In this document: piece after piece, positions 13,684 through 21,226 of the stretch
Numbering within the stretch: position 1 is the stretch's first letter
Layout: the number at the start of each line of letters is the position of its first letter
Made by a program: the position numbers and the translations under genes
IMG/VR virus record: IMGVR_UViG_3300017764_000054
Span: 1-31,306 of that record
DNA length: 31,306 bases
Direction: 5' to 3' (one strand)
From: a virus
Notes under the pieces: model-generated
Database searches by the model: none
The model's input: the letters and a program-made list of their open reading frames with translations, nothing else
What the model was told of the DNA's origin: nothing

Positions 13684-14082
13684 ATGAAAAAGCTTTTAAG
13701 TCTTTTATCAGGCGGTATAATTAAAGACGTAGGTAATGTAATCGATAAGCTTACAACTACAGATGAAGAAAGATTAGCTGCTAAACAAAAGATTCAAGAG
13801 TTATTGGAAAAAGCAGATCAAGACGCACAGACACAGGTGACTGAAAGATGGAAAATGGATATGCAATCAGATTCATTTTTATCTAAAAACATTCGGCCAC
13901 TTGTGCTGGTGTATCTTACATCTATATTTACTATTTTAGCTTTTGCTGATGGTAATGTAGGCGGATTTGTAGTAGCAGAAGATTATATTCCAATTTTTCA
14001 ATCATTATTAATAACAGTCTACGGTGCGTATTTTGTTGGACGCACGTGGGAAAAATCAAAAAAATCCAACAATAACAATTAA
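13684..14082 (+). CDS. Holin, 3TM-holin family type (132 aa)
   Basis: The N-terminal half is a charged helix (KLTTTDEERLAAKQKIQELL and ADQDAQTQVTERWKMDMQSD). Then come FLSKNIRPLVLVYLTSIF, membrane helix one at about 71-89, and YIPIFQSLLITVYGAYFVGR, helix two at about 101-120, with a basic, Asn-rich tail. The order ERWKxDMxSD, L-SKNIRPLVL, then a membrane pair ending GRTxEK is typical of the Holin_3TM family (PF11351, first noted in gene transfer agent release). A short N-terminal segment (LLSLLSGGI) may act as the third membrane contact. It would permeabilise the inner membrane at lysis. No endolysin gene lies beside it. Confidence 0.85.
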   Translation: MKKLLSLLSGGIIKDVGNVIDKLTTTDEERLAAKQKIQELLEKADQDAQTQVTERWKMDMQSDSFLSKNIRPLVLVYLTSIFTILAFADGNVGGFVVAEDYIPIFQSLLITVYGAYFVGRTWEKSKKSNNNN

Positions 14083-14092
14083 ATTAAATCAA

Positions 14093-14341
14093 ATGTCAAA
14101 AATTACAGATGAGCAGTTAGAAAAGTTACATAAACAGCAAACTGCATTAAATTCATTACTAAGCAAGATTGGTATCGCAGAGTCTCAGAAACACGCGCTG
14201 CTACACGAAATTGCAGGTGTAAATCAAGAGATTGAAGAGTTCAAAACTGAACTTGAAAAAGAATACGGTTCTGTTAATATTAATTTAGAAACAGGCGAAT
14301 ATTCTAAGATCGAACAAGATGAAGTTAATAAGGAAGATTAG
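14093..14341 (+). CDS. Small coiled-coil conserved phage protein (82 aa)
   Basis: Start chosen at the ATG at 14093; the longer open frame to 14024 only overlaps the holin gene and lacks family support. Almost the whole protein is one helix (DEQLEKLHKQQTALNSLLSK and AGVNQEIEEFKTELEKEYG). It closes with VNINLETGEYSKI. The ending EKEYG-x-(V/I)-NI-(N/D)L-x-(T/D)G-x-Y is, from memory, a frequent signature of small helical proteins in marine myo- and podovirus genomes, of unknown function. Its position just after the holin would suit a holin partner or spanin-like helper, but nothing in the sequence proves this. Confidence 0.75.
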   Translation: MSKITDEQLEKLHKQQTALNSLLSKIGIAESQKHALLHEIAGVNQEIEEFKTELEKEYGSVNINLETGEYSKIEQDEVNKED

Positions 14342-14543
14342 TATTGGGTCAGACTATAAGAATGACGCAATGCATTATTCAGTAGGTCAGCAAGTATATG
14401 GCGGTCACGAAATATCGGCTATACTGTTTGAAGACGAAGATACTTCGTACAATATCTACATTAAGAAAAACTCAGAGGTTTTGCCATGGAAGAAATTTAA
14501 CTCTAACATGGCAATTTCCGTTGAGTACGATCTTGAATACTAA
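14319..14543 (+). CDS. Small conserved Bacteroidota-phage protein (74 aa)
   Basis: Begins inside the coiled-coil gene (23-base overlap in another frame). The N-terminus RKISIGSDYKNDAMHYSVGQ is, from memory, the signature of a small protein found in crAss-like and other Bacteroidota phages near the terminase. The rest is beta-rich and ends in YNIYIKKNSEVLPWKKF and an acidic tail. A role in packaging or morphogenesis is suggested only by location. Its stop TAATG shares a base with the next start, so translation is coupled. Confidence 0.75.
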   Translation: MKLIRKISIGSDYKNDAMHYSVGQQVYGGHEISAILFEDEDTSYNIYIKKNSEVLPWKKFNSNMAISVEYDLEY

Positions 14544-15148
14544 TGAAATCATTATACCAATTTATAGTAAAACCTAAAGGCGAACGATATAATAATACTA
14601 AAAAAGTAGGTGACAGTAGCCTGCTACTAAATACAAGTATAGAAAGCTTTCGTCACATAAACAAAGAAGCTATAGTAGTTTCTACTCCAGCTGCTTTTAA
14701 TACCAACATAAATATAGGAGATACTGTTTTAATACATCACAATATATTTAGAAGATGGTATGATATGAAAGGGGCTGAAAAAAACGGAAGTATGTATTTT
14801 AAAGATAATATGTATTTCGTTAACGTAGATCAAGTTTATGGGTATAAAAAAAATAACAATTGGGTTATGGTTAACAATAGATGCTTTATAAAGCCTATTA
14901 AAGAAACAAGCTCATATTCAAACGAAAAAGAGCAAAAGCATATTGGTATACTAAAGTATGGTAATAATGCGTTAGAAGCGCTCCAGATTAGCCCAGGAAG
15001 CTTAGTAGGCTTTACGCCTAGTAGTGAATGGGAATTTATTATAGACGATGAGCGTCTTTATTGTATGAAATCAAATGATATAGCTATTAAGTATGAACGT
15101 AAAGGACACGAAGAAGAATATAATCCGAGCTGGGCAAAAAGCGGTTAA
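14543..15148 (+). CDS. Possible tandem GroES-like (Cpn10-fold) protein (201 aa)
   Basis: Two similar halves can be read. Half one (about 1-103) has FIVKPKGERYN, a loop with SSLLLN, EAIVVSTP, INIGDTVLIHHN and VNVDQVYGYK. Half two (about 111-188) has CFIKPIKETS, a charged loop, HIGILKYG, ISPGSLVGFTP and YCMKSNDIAIKY. Both follow the co-chaperonin order: strand ending in KP, mobile loop, G-V strand, GD/GS-x-V strand, then a closing V-x-x-x-D/N strand. From memory this protein is conserved in Bacteroidota phages, with the ending GHEEEYNPSWAKSG also conserved. It overlaps both neighbours. Whether it binds GroEL is unknown; a virion or packaging role is the alternative. Confidence 0.6.
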   Translation: MKSLYQFIVKPKGERYNNTKKVGDSSLLLNTSIESFRHINKEAIVVSTPAAFNTNINIGDTVLIHHNIFRRWYDMKGAEKNGSMYFKDNMYFVNVDQVYGYKKNNNWVMVNNRCFIKPIKETSSYSNEKEQKHIGILKYGNNALEALQISPGSLVGFTPSSEWEFIIDDERLYCMKSNDIAIKYERKGHEEEYNPSWAKSG

Positions 15149-15368
15149 TGAATTAATTCGCGTTGCTGAAGAGCAGATTATAACAGATACTGAAGACGAC
15201 CTTTCAGCTGACAGACTTAAGAATGCCGCAGCCACTAAAAAGTTAGCGATCTTTGATGCGTTTGAAATACTAACACGCATAGACGAAGAAAGATCATTAT
15301 TAGAGGGTGAGAATCAAGCGGCTAAAGCTAAATCATTTAAAGGCTTTGCAGAAGGTAGATCGAAATGA
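15093..15368 (+). CDS. Candidate small terminase subunit (91 aa)
   Basis: Starts inside the previous gene with a 56-base overlap and ends overlapping terL by ATGA, so it is coupled to both. The protein is helical: KKNIIRAGQKAVNELIRVAE and ADRLKNAAATKKLAIFDAFE, then ILTRIDEERSLLEG and a basic end. Immediate position before the large terminase, small size and helical oligomerisation-type sequence suggest TerS, the DNA-recognition ring. However, 91 aa is short and no clear helix-turn-helix is seen in the N-terminus, so the identification rests mainly on location. Confidence 0.6.
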   Translation: MNVKDTKKNIIRAGQKAVNELIRVAEEQIITDTEDDLSADRLKNAAATKKLAIFDAFEILTRIDEERSLLEGENQAAKAKSFKGFAEGRSK

Positions 15369-16828
15369 ATTACACACAAACACTGTTTGAAATTCTGCCT
15401 GATTATATAAGCAAGAAAGTTCTTAATAAAAAGAATAGGTATAAGCAATGGAAGTATGGCTATGACAAAGAAAACGATGTTGTAGTTATAAGTAAGACCG
15501 GAGAGATTGGAGATGTGTATAGCATACAAAATCTTAAAATAGCTTTACCAAAAACATCTGATCCGTATAAATTTAAAAAAAATACGTGGAATCAAATAGA
15601 TTATCCTAAAGAACTTGAAAAAATAAAAAGTGTATTTGAGTGGAACCAAATGCCCGAATACTTTAAAGAAAAATATTATGACTATATTGACGAAGAGTTT
15701 AAACGCCGAGATCAGGGGTTTTCGTTCGTTAACAAAGGCAATTCTACTTATATTACTGGCACTCATTACATGTACTTGCAGTGGAGTAAAATTGACGTTG
15801 GGGCCCCTGAATTTAGAGAAGCAAACAGATTATTCTTTATATTTTGGGAAGCGTGTAAAGCTGATACACGATGTTATGGGATGTGCTATCTTAAGAACAG
15901 ACGATCGGGATTTTCATTCATGGCATCGGGAGAAACTGTTAACATGGCAACAATATCATCTGATTCACGGTTTGGCATACTATCCAAATCCGGAGCTGAC
16001 GCTAAAAAAATGTTTACTGACAAAGTTGTGCCAATATCCGTTAATTACCCATTCTTCTTCAAGCCAATACAAGACGGTATGGATCGACCAAAAACCGAAC
16101 TGGCGTATAGGGTACCCGCATCGAAGCTTACCAGAAGAAAACTTGATCAAGGCGAAAAACCGGAGGAGCTCGAAGGGCTCGATACAACAATCGACTGGAA
16201 AAACACAGGAGACAACTCGTATGACGGTGAAAAACTCAAACTTCTTGTACACGACGAATCGGGAAAATGGGAGAGGCCGGACAACATTTTAAATAACTGG
16301 CGAGTCACAAAAACAACACTTAGGTTAGGATCTAGAATTGTAGGTAAGTGTATGATGGGCTCAACTTCAAACGCATTAGACAAAGGTGGAGCAAATTTTA
16401 AAAAGTTATACGAAAATTCAAACGTTACTGAACGAAACCGCAATGGACAGACTAGCTCGGGACTATATTCTTTGTTTATACCTATGGAGTGGAACTACGA
16501 AGGATTCATTGATACTTATGGAAACCCTGTCTTCGATACACCAAAAGAACCAGCTGAGGGGCCATATGGAGAGCTTATTGACCAAGGAGTAATTGAACAT
16601 TGGCAAAATGAAGTTGATGGTCTTAAAAATGATCAGGACAGCTTAAACGAATATTACAGACAATTTCCAAGAACTGAGCAGCACGCTTTTAGAGATGAAG
16701 CAAAAGAGTCTTTATTTAATCTAACTAAGATTTACGAACAGATAGATTATAATGAAGAAGTTCAAAACGGAATGCAAGTTACACAAGGTAGTTTTCAATG
16801 GGAAGGGGGGAGCAAGATAGCAATGTAA
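15365..16828 (+). CDS. terL: Large terminase, ATPase half (487 aa; continues in another frame)
   Basis: The packaging motor's ATPase domain. It carries a variant Walker A at 177-184 (KNRRSGFS), Walker B LLVHDE at 293-298 with catalytic Glu298 and a coupling motif MGSTSNA at 331-337. The frame ends at 16828, soon after GSFQWEGG, where a full-length terminase would continue into the nuclease domain. That continuation (EQDSNVIFAPNMNGRF) is present in the -1 frame directly after a G6 run at 16805-16810. Reading across it would give a 737-aa protein, a normal TerL length. Either the site is a genuine frameshift or the run has lost a base in the assembly. The protein is not a pseudogene in any other respect. 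Confidence 0.93.
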   Translation: MNYTQTLFEILPDYISKKVLNKKNRYKQWKYGYDKENDVVVISKTGEIGDVYSIQNLKIALPKTSDPYKFKKNTWNQIDYPKELEKIKSVFEWNQMPEYFKEKYYDYIDEEFKRRDQGFSFVNKGNSTYITGTHYMYLQWSKIDVGAPEFREANRLFFIFWEACKADTRCYGMCYLKNRRSGFSFMASGETVNMATISSDSRFGILSKSGADAKKMFTDKVVPISVNYPFFFKPIQDGMDRPKTELAYRVPASKLTRRKLDQGEKPEELEGLDTTIDWKNTGDNSYDGEKLKLLVHDESGKWERPDNILNNWRVTKTTLRLGSRIVGKCMMGSTSNALDKGGANFKKLYENSNVTERNRNGQTSSGLYSLFIPMEWNYEGFIDTYGNPVFDTPKEPAEGPYGELIDQGVIEHWQNEVDGLKNDQDSLNEYYRQFPRTEQHAFRDEAKESLFNLTKIYEQIDYNEEVQNGMQVTQGSFQWEGGSKIAM

Positions 16829-17577
16829 TATTTGCGCCAAATATGAATGGAAGATTTAGAGTATCTTGGGTGCCTCCTAAAAATTTACAAAACCGCGTAA
16901 TAGTAAAAAATGGTGTGAAATACCCAGGTAATGAACACATTGGTGCTTTTGGTTGTGACTCGTATGATATATCAGGAACAGTTGATAAGAGAGGATCAAA
17001 AGGTTCTTTGCATGGATTAACTAAGTTCAGCATGGAAGATGCGCCGCCTAATATGTTTTTTTTAGAATATATTGCACGGCCTCAAACAGCTGAAATATTT
17101 TTTGAAGATGTACTTATGGCACTGGTATTCTACGGGATGCCGTTATTGTGCGAAAATAATAAACCTCGATTATTATACTATTTAAAAAGAAGAGGTTATA
17201 GAGGGTTTTCAATGAACCGACCGGATAAGCTTTGGAATAAGCTTTCTGTTACAGAAAAAGATATAGGCGGTATACCAAACTCGTCTGAAGACATTAAGCA
17301 AGCGCACGCTGCAGCAATAGAAAGTTATATAGAAAATTATGTTGGCCAAGTTACTGAAGGTGTATATGGTGATACGTATTTTCAAAAAACGCTAGAAGAC
17401 TGGGCTGGATTTAATATAAACAATAGAACAAAATTTGATGCAACAATTAGTTCGGGGTTAGCTATTATGGCTTGTAATAAAAACAGGTATAGACCGTCTG
17501 CTGAAAAAGTAATTAGGTCTGTACCGCTAAGCTTTAAAAAATATAACAATAAAGGATATAGTTCAAAAATAATATAA
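16798..17577 (+). CDS. terL: Large terminase, nuclease half (up to 259 aa)
   Basis: RNase H-like headful nuclease domain that cuts the concatemer. Catalytic acids are seen at Asp54 in GAFGCDSYDISG, probably Glu119 in PLLCENN, and Asp214 in TKFDATISSGLAI. The middle (MFFLEYIARPQTAEIFFEDV and RLLYYLKRRGYRGF) is typical of TerL C-terminal domains. If read on its own it could start at the ATG at 16798, 28 bases before the stop of the upstream frame, as a coupled re-start. The first residues MGRG would then be extra. If fused it starts at GAG (16810). Both halves look fully functional. Confidence 0.9.
   Translation: MGRGEQDSNVIFAPNMNGRFRVSWVPPKNLQNRVIVKNGVKYPGNEHIGAFGCDSYDISGTVDKRGSKGSLHGLTKFSMEDAPPNMFFLEYIARPQTAEIFFEDVLMALVFYGMPLLCENNKPRLLYYLKRRGYRGFSMNRPDKLWNKLSVTEKDIGGIPNSSEDIKQAHAAAIESYIENYVGQVTEGVYGDTYFQKTLEDWAGFNINNRTKFDATISSGLAIMACNKNRYRPSAEKVIRSVPLSFKKYNNKGYSSKII
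16805..16810 (+). other. G6 run: -1 frameshift site or homopolymer indel within terL
   Basis: Codons GAA GGG GGG AGC in the ATPase frame. A tRNA-Gly on the second GGG can slip back one base and still pair with GGG, moving decoding to GAG CAA GAT AGC in the nuclease frame. A seventh G in the DNA would do the same, as would a polymerase slip adding G in the mRNA. No strong downstream hairpin is evident by eye. Confidence 0.75.
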
Positions 17578-17580
17578 TAA

Positions 17581-19986
17581 ATGGTTAATACTAATTACAA
17601 CAGCTCGTTTCCCGATCAGGTGGTACCTAATGAGGAAAAGCAGTCATTAGATTATGGTTTGCAAGTAGCAAGAGCTATTGAAAACGAGTGGTTTAGAAAT
17701 AACCGTGGCGGGGATCGTTTTACTTCTAATTTTCAGGAGTACCATAGGAGAAGGTTATACGCTAGAGGCGAGCAATCTATTCAGAAGTATAAAGATGAAT
17801 TATCTATTAATGGTGATTTATCTTATTTAAATTTAGATTGGAAACCTATACCTATTATTCCTAAATTTGTCGATATTGTAGTTAATGGCATGTCGCAGCG
17901 TAATTATGAAATAAAAGCAAGCGCTCAAGACCCTGTTGCTCAAAAGAAAAAAACTGATTACGCCAGAGGCATAATGTTAGATATGAAAAAATATCAGCAG
18001 CTTATGGCATTAACGGAGCAAACAGGCAGAAATTTCTTTTCTACAGACAATCCGCAATCATTGCCAAAAAACAAAGAAGAGTTTGAACTGCATATGCAGA
18101 TGGACTATAAAGAGTCTGTTGAATTAGCAACTGAGCAACTTATAAATAACTGTTTAGATAAAAATAAATACGACGAAATTCGTAAAAGAATTATACAAGA
18201 CTTGGTTATATGTGGTATAGGAGGAGCCAAAACAGAATACAATAAATCAAATGGGTTGCAAGTAAAATATGTTGACCCCGCGAACCTAGTCTATTCTTAT
18301 ACTGAAGACCCTAACTTTGACGATTTATATTATATAGGCGAAGTAAAACAAATTTCATTAAGCGAAATTGCAAAGTTATTTCCGTATCTTTCGCCGCAGG
18401 ATATTCAAGAAATACAAAAGTACCCAGGCAATAATGATTATATAAGAAATTATTATGGGCAAAACGATAACAATACAATAAGTGTTATGTTTTTTGAATA
18501 CAAAACTTTTGAAAAGCAGGTATTCAAAATTAAAAGAACAGAGTTTGGCTTAGAAAAAGCATTAGAAAAAACCGACGTATTTTCGCCGCCCCCTAGCGAT
18601 AATTTCGAAAGAGTAGAAAGAGTTATTGAAGTGTTATATACGGGGGCTAAAGTGCTCGGTCATGAAAAGATGCTTTCGTGGAAGTTAGCTGAAAACATGA
18701 CAAGGCCATACGCTGATTCTCCTAAAGTTGAAATGAATTATAGTATAGTAGCGCCTAGAATGTATAAGGGCAAGATTGAATCATTAGTAAGCCGCATAAC
18801 TGGGTTTGCAGATATGATCCAGCTTACTCATTTAAAATTGCAGCAAGTTTTATCTCGTATGGTACCAGATGGTGTCTACGTTGATGTTGACGGCTTAGCT
18901 GAAGTAGATTTGGGTAACGGCACAAACTATAATCCGGCGGAGGCATTGAACATGTATTTCCAAACTGGTAGCATAGTGGGGCGCTCGTTTACACAAGATG
19001 GCGATATGAACCCCGGCAAGGTGCCTATTCAAGAGTTACAAACATCATCTGGACAAGGGAAAATTGCTTCGCTTATTAGTACGTATCAATATTATTTACA
19101 GATGATAAGAGACGTAACGGGATTAAATGAAGCGCGCGACGGGAGCACGCCGGATAAGAATGCGCTGGTAGGGCTACAAAAGCTTGCAGCGGCAAATAGC
19201 AACACAGCTACAAGACATATATTACAATCAGCTTCTTTTATTACGCTTAGATTGTGTGAAAACATTTCTTTAAAAGCTAAAGACATATTTGAATTTGCTT
19301 TAACAGAAGAAACACTGTTAGAAAGTATAAATCAATTTAATGTTGAAACGCTAAAAGAAGTTTCGGATTTACATTTGCATGATTTTGGTATATATTTAGA
19401 ACTTGAACCTGACGAAGAAGAAAAAGCTCGTCTTCAACAAAATATACAGGCTTCATTACAAGCCGGTTCAATATACTTAGATGACGTTATAGAAATACAA
19501 AACATTAAAAATATTGATTTAGCTAATAAGTATTTAAGACTTAAAAGGCGTCAAAAGCAAGAGCAAGATCAACAAGCAAGTCAAGCTAATATACAAGCAC
19601 AAGCGCAAGCAAATGCTGAAACAGCAGAAAAGGCGGCCTTAGCGGAATTGCAGAAACAGCAGGCTCTTACGGAGAGCAAGCTGCAGTTAGAGCAGGGTAA
19701 GTCGCAATTTGAAATACAAAGGCTAGAGCGGGAAGCAGAAATTAAAATGCGTTTAATGGAATTAGAATTTAATTTTAATAAACAATTAGCGCAAGCGCAA
19801 GCGGAAGCCGCGAAAGGCAAGGAATCTTACAAAGAAGATAGGAAAGACGAGCGCACTAAAATACAAGCTTCGCAGCAATCAGAATTGATTGATCAACGAA
19901 AAAACGACACACTGCCAAAAAACTTTGAATCCGCTGGATTTGATGTGCTAGGTGGGTTTGACTTGGGTCAATTTGATCCTAAGTAA
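17581..19986 (+). CDS. Portal protein (801 aa)
   Basis: Dodecameric head vertex protein through which DNA is packaged. Immediately after terL, which is the standard order. Diagnostic N-terminal region, from memory shared with crAss-like and Cellulophaga-phage portals: YHRRRLYARGEQSIQKYKDE, then LNLDWKPIPIIPKFVDIVVN. The middle includes helix and wing elements such as VYADV-type strands and GLNEARDGSTPDKNALVGLQ, the portal stem and crown transition. The last 170 residues are a Gln/Ala-rich coiled coil (QASQANIQAQAQANAE, then LQLEQGKSQFEIQRLE) like the barrel extension of P22-type portals, which may contact packaged DNA. The length fits that type. Confidence 0.88.
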   Translation: MVNTNYNSSFPDQVVPNEEKQSLDYGLQVARAIENEWFRNNRGGDRFTSNFQEYHRRRLYARGEQSIQKYKDELSINGDLSYLNLDWKPIPIIPKFVDIVVNGMSQRNYEIKASAQDPVAQKKKTDYARGIMLDMKKYQQLMALTEQTGRNFFSTDNPQSLPKNKEEFELHMQMDYKESVELATEQLINNCLDKNKYDEIRKRIIQDLVICGIGGAKTEYNKSNGLQVKYVDPANLVYSYTEDPNFDDLYYIGEVKQISLSEIAKLFPYLSPQDIQEIQKYPGNNDYIRNYYGQNDNNTISVMFFEYKTFEKQVFKIKRTEFGLEKALEKTDVFSPPPSDNFERVERVIEVLYTGAKVLGHEKMLSWKLAENMTRPYADSPKVEMNYSIVAPRMYKGKIESLVSRITGFADMIQLTHLKLQQVLSRMVPDGVYVDVDGLAEVDLGNGTNYNPAEALNMYFQTGSIVGRSFTQDGDMNPGKVPIQELQTSSGQGKIASLISTYQYYLQMIRDVTGLNEARDGSTPDKNALVGLQKLAAANSNTATRHILQSASFITLRLCENISLKAKDIFEFALTEETLLESINQFNVETLKEVSDLHLHDFGIYLELEPDEEEKARLQQNIQASLQAGSIYLDDVIEIQNIKNIDLANKYLRLKRRQKQEQDQQASQANIQAQAQANAETAEKAALAELQKQQALTESKLQLEQGKSQFEIQRLEREAEIKMRLMELEFNFNKQLAQAQAEAAKGKESYKEDRKDERTKIQASQQSELIDQRKNDTLPKNFESAGFDVLGGFDLGQFDPK

Positions 19987-20013
19987 TTTTTATTAATTTT
20001 ATAATATTTTATC

Positions 20014-21207
20014 ATGACAGAAACAGTCAAGCAAGAGGGAGAATTTAAAGTTAAACCTCGAAAAATGAAAAAGCTTTCTGATACACCTAAAACTATCAAA
20101 GTAGATTTATCAGAAAAACCGGAAAAAACACAGGAAACAGGTGATACCATTAAGGTAGATCTTACTGAAAAAAAAGAAGACGATGCCGTTCAAGTCAACC
20201 CAACAGATGAGAGCAATGCTCCTGTCGAAGAATCCAAAGACTCGCCAAGTAGCGAAGAAGTGGTTGAAGAAGTACGGGTCACCGAAGAAGAACCTGTAAT
20301 ACAAGAAATAACAGAAGAAGAGGTTCAAGAGCAAAAAGAAACTCTGCAAGAGCAGGTTGAAGAAGCTGTGCAGGAGTCACAAGAAACTGCTGAACCACTA
20401 CCGGAAAATATTCAAAAAGTTGTAGACTTTATGAGTGAAACCGGAGGCACATTAGAAGATTATGTAAGATTAAATGCAGATTATTCTGATGTAGATAACA
20501 ATACACTTTTGCGAGAATACTATCGCCAAAGCAAACCTCATCTTGATTCGGAGGATGTAAATATACTTTTAGAAGACTTTACATGGGATGAAGACATAGA
20601 TGATCAGAAAGATATACGTAAGAAAAAAATTGCGTATAAAGAAGAAGTTGCGAAAGCTAAAGGTTTTTTAGAAGGGCTGAAAGATAAATATTACGACGAA
20701 ATCAAGTTGAGACCCGGCGTAACTCAGCAACAAAAAGAAGCAGTTGACTTTTTCAATCGATACAATGAAGAACAGCAAACTATAGAGCAGCGAACTAACG
20801 ATTTTCAAGGACGTACAAAAAATTATTTTAACGACGATTTCAAAGGTTTTGATTTTAAACTCGGTGAAAAACAATTTAGGTACGGACTAAAAGATAATTC
20901 TTCAGTCGCAAATCAACAATCAGATATAAGTAACTTTATCAAGAAGTTCTTGAATGACAAAGGTGAAGTGTCAGATTTAAGTGGATATCATAAAGCTTTA
21001 TACGTAGCTAACAATCCTGACCGTATTATAAACCATTTTTATGAACAGGGTCGTGCTGACGCAGTTCGTGATTTAACAGCTAAATCAAAAAATATTAGCA
21101 ATGAACCACGATCAACGCAAAGCGGCGATGTGTTTGTTAATGGCTATAGGGTCAAATCTGTTAGCGGTGCGGATTCTTCAAGACTTAAAATTAAAACAAA
21201 ACGTTAA
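20014..21207 (+). CDS. Scaffolding-type protein (397 aa)
   Basis: Lies between portal and capsid genes, the usual place for scaffold. The first 130 residues are acidic and low in hydrophobics, with two copies of an 18-residue unit centred on TIKVDLSEK (27-35) and TIKVDLTEK (45-53), then Glu/Gln-rich coiled coil. The middle is helical (KAKGFLEGLKDKYYDEI, FFNRYNEEQQTIEQRT). The C-terminal end is short and basic (SSRLKIKTKR), which matches the capsid-binding tail of many scaffolds. No protease motif is visible. The identification rests on composition and position. A head-assembly protein carrying the delta domain of the capsid is the alternative. Confidence 0.75.
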   Translation: MTETVKQEGEFKVKPRKMKKLSDTPKTIKVDLSEKPEKTQETGDTIKVDLTEKKEDDAVQVNPTDESNAPVEESKDSPSSEEVVEEVRVTEEEPVIQEITEEEVQEQKETLQEQVEEAVQESQETAEPLPENIQKVVDFMSETGGTLEDYVRLNADYSDVDNNTLLREYYRQSKPHLDSEDVNILLEDFTWDEDIDDQKDIRKKKIAYKEEVAKAKGFLEGLKDKYYDEIKLRPGVTQQQKEAVDFFNRYNEEQQTIEQRTNDFQGRTKNYFNDDFKGFDFKLGEKQFRYGLKDNSSVANQQSDISNFIKKFLNDKGEVSDLSGYHKALYVANNPDRIINHFYEQGRADAVRDLTAKSKNISNEPRSTQSGDVFVNGYRVKSVSGADSSRLKIKTKR

Positions 21208-21226
21208 AACTTAAAATTTATAAAAA

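Noticed and set aside
15630-16292. 220-codon + strand frame inside terL
   Set aside because: It overlaps the conserved Walker A and B regions of the terminase in another frame, and its product has no recognisable pattern.
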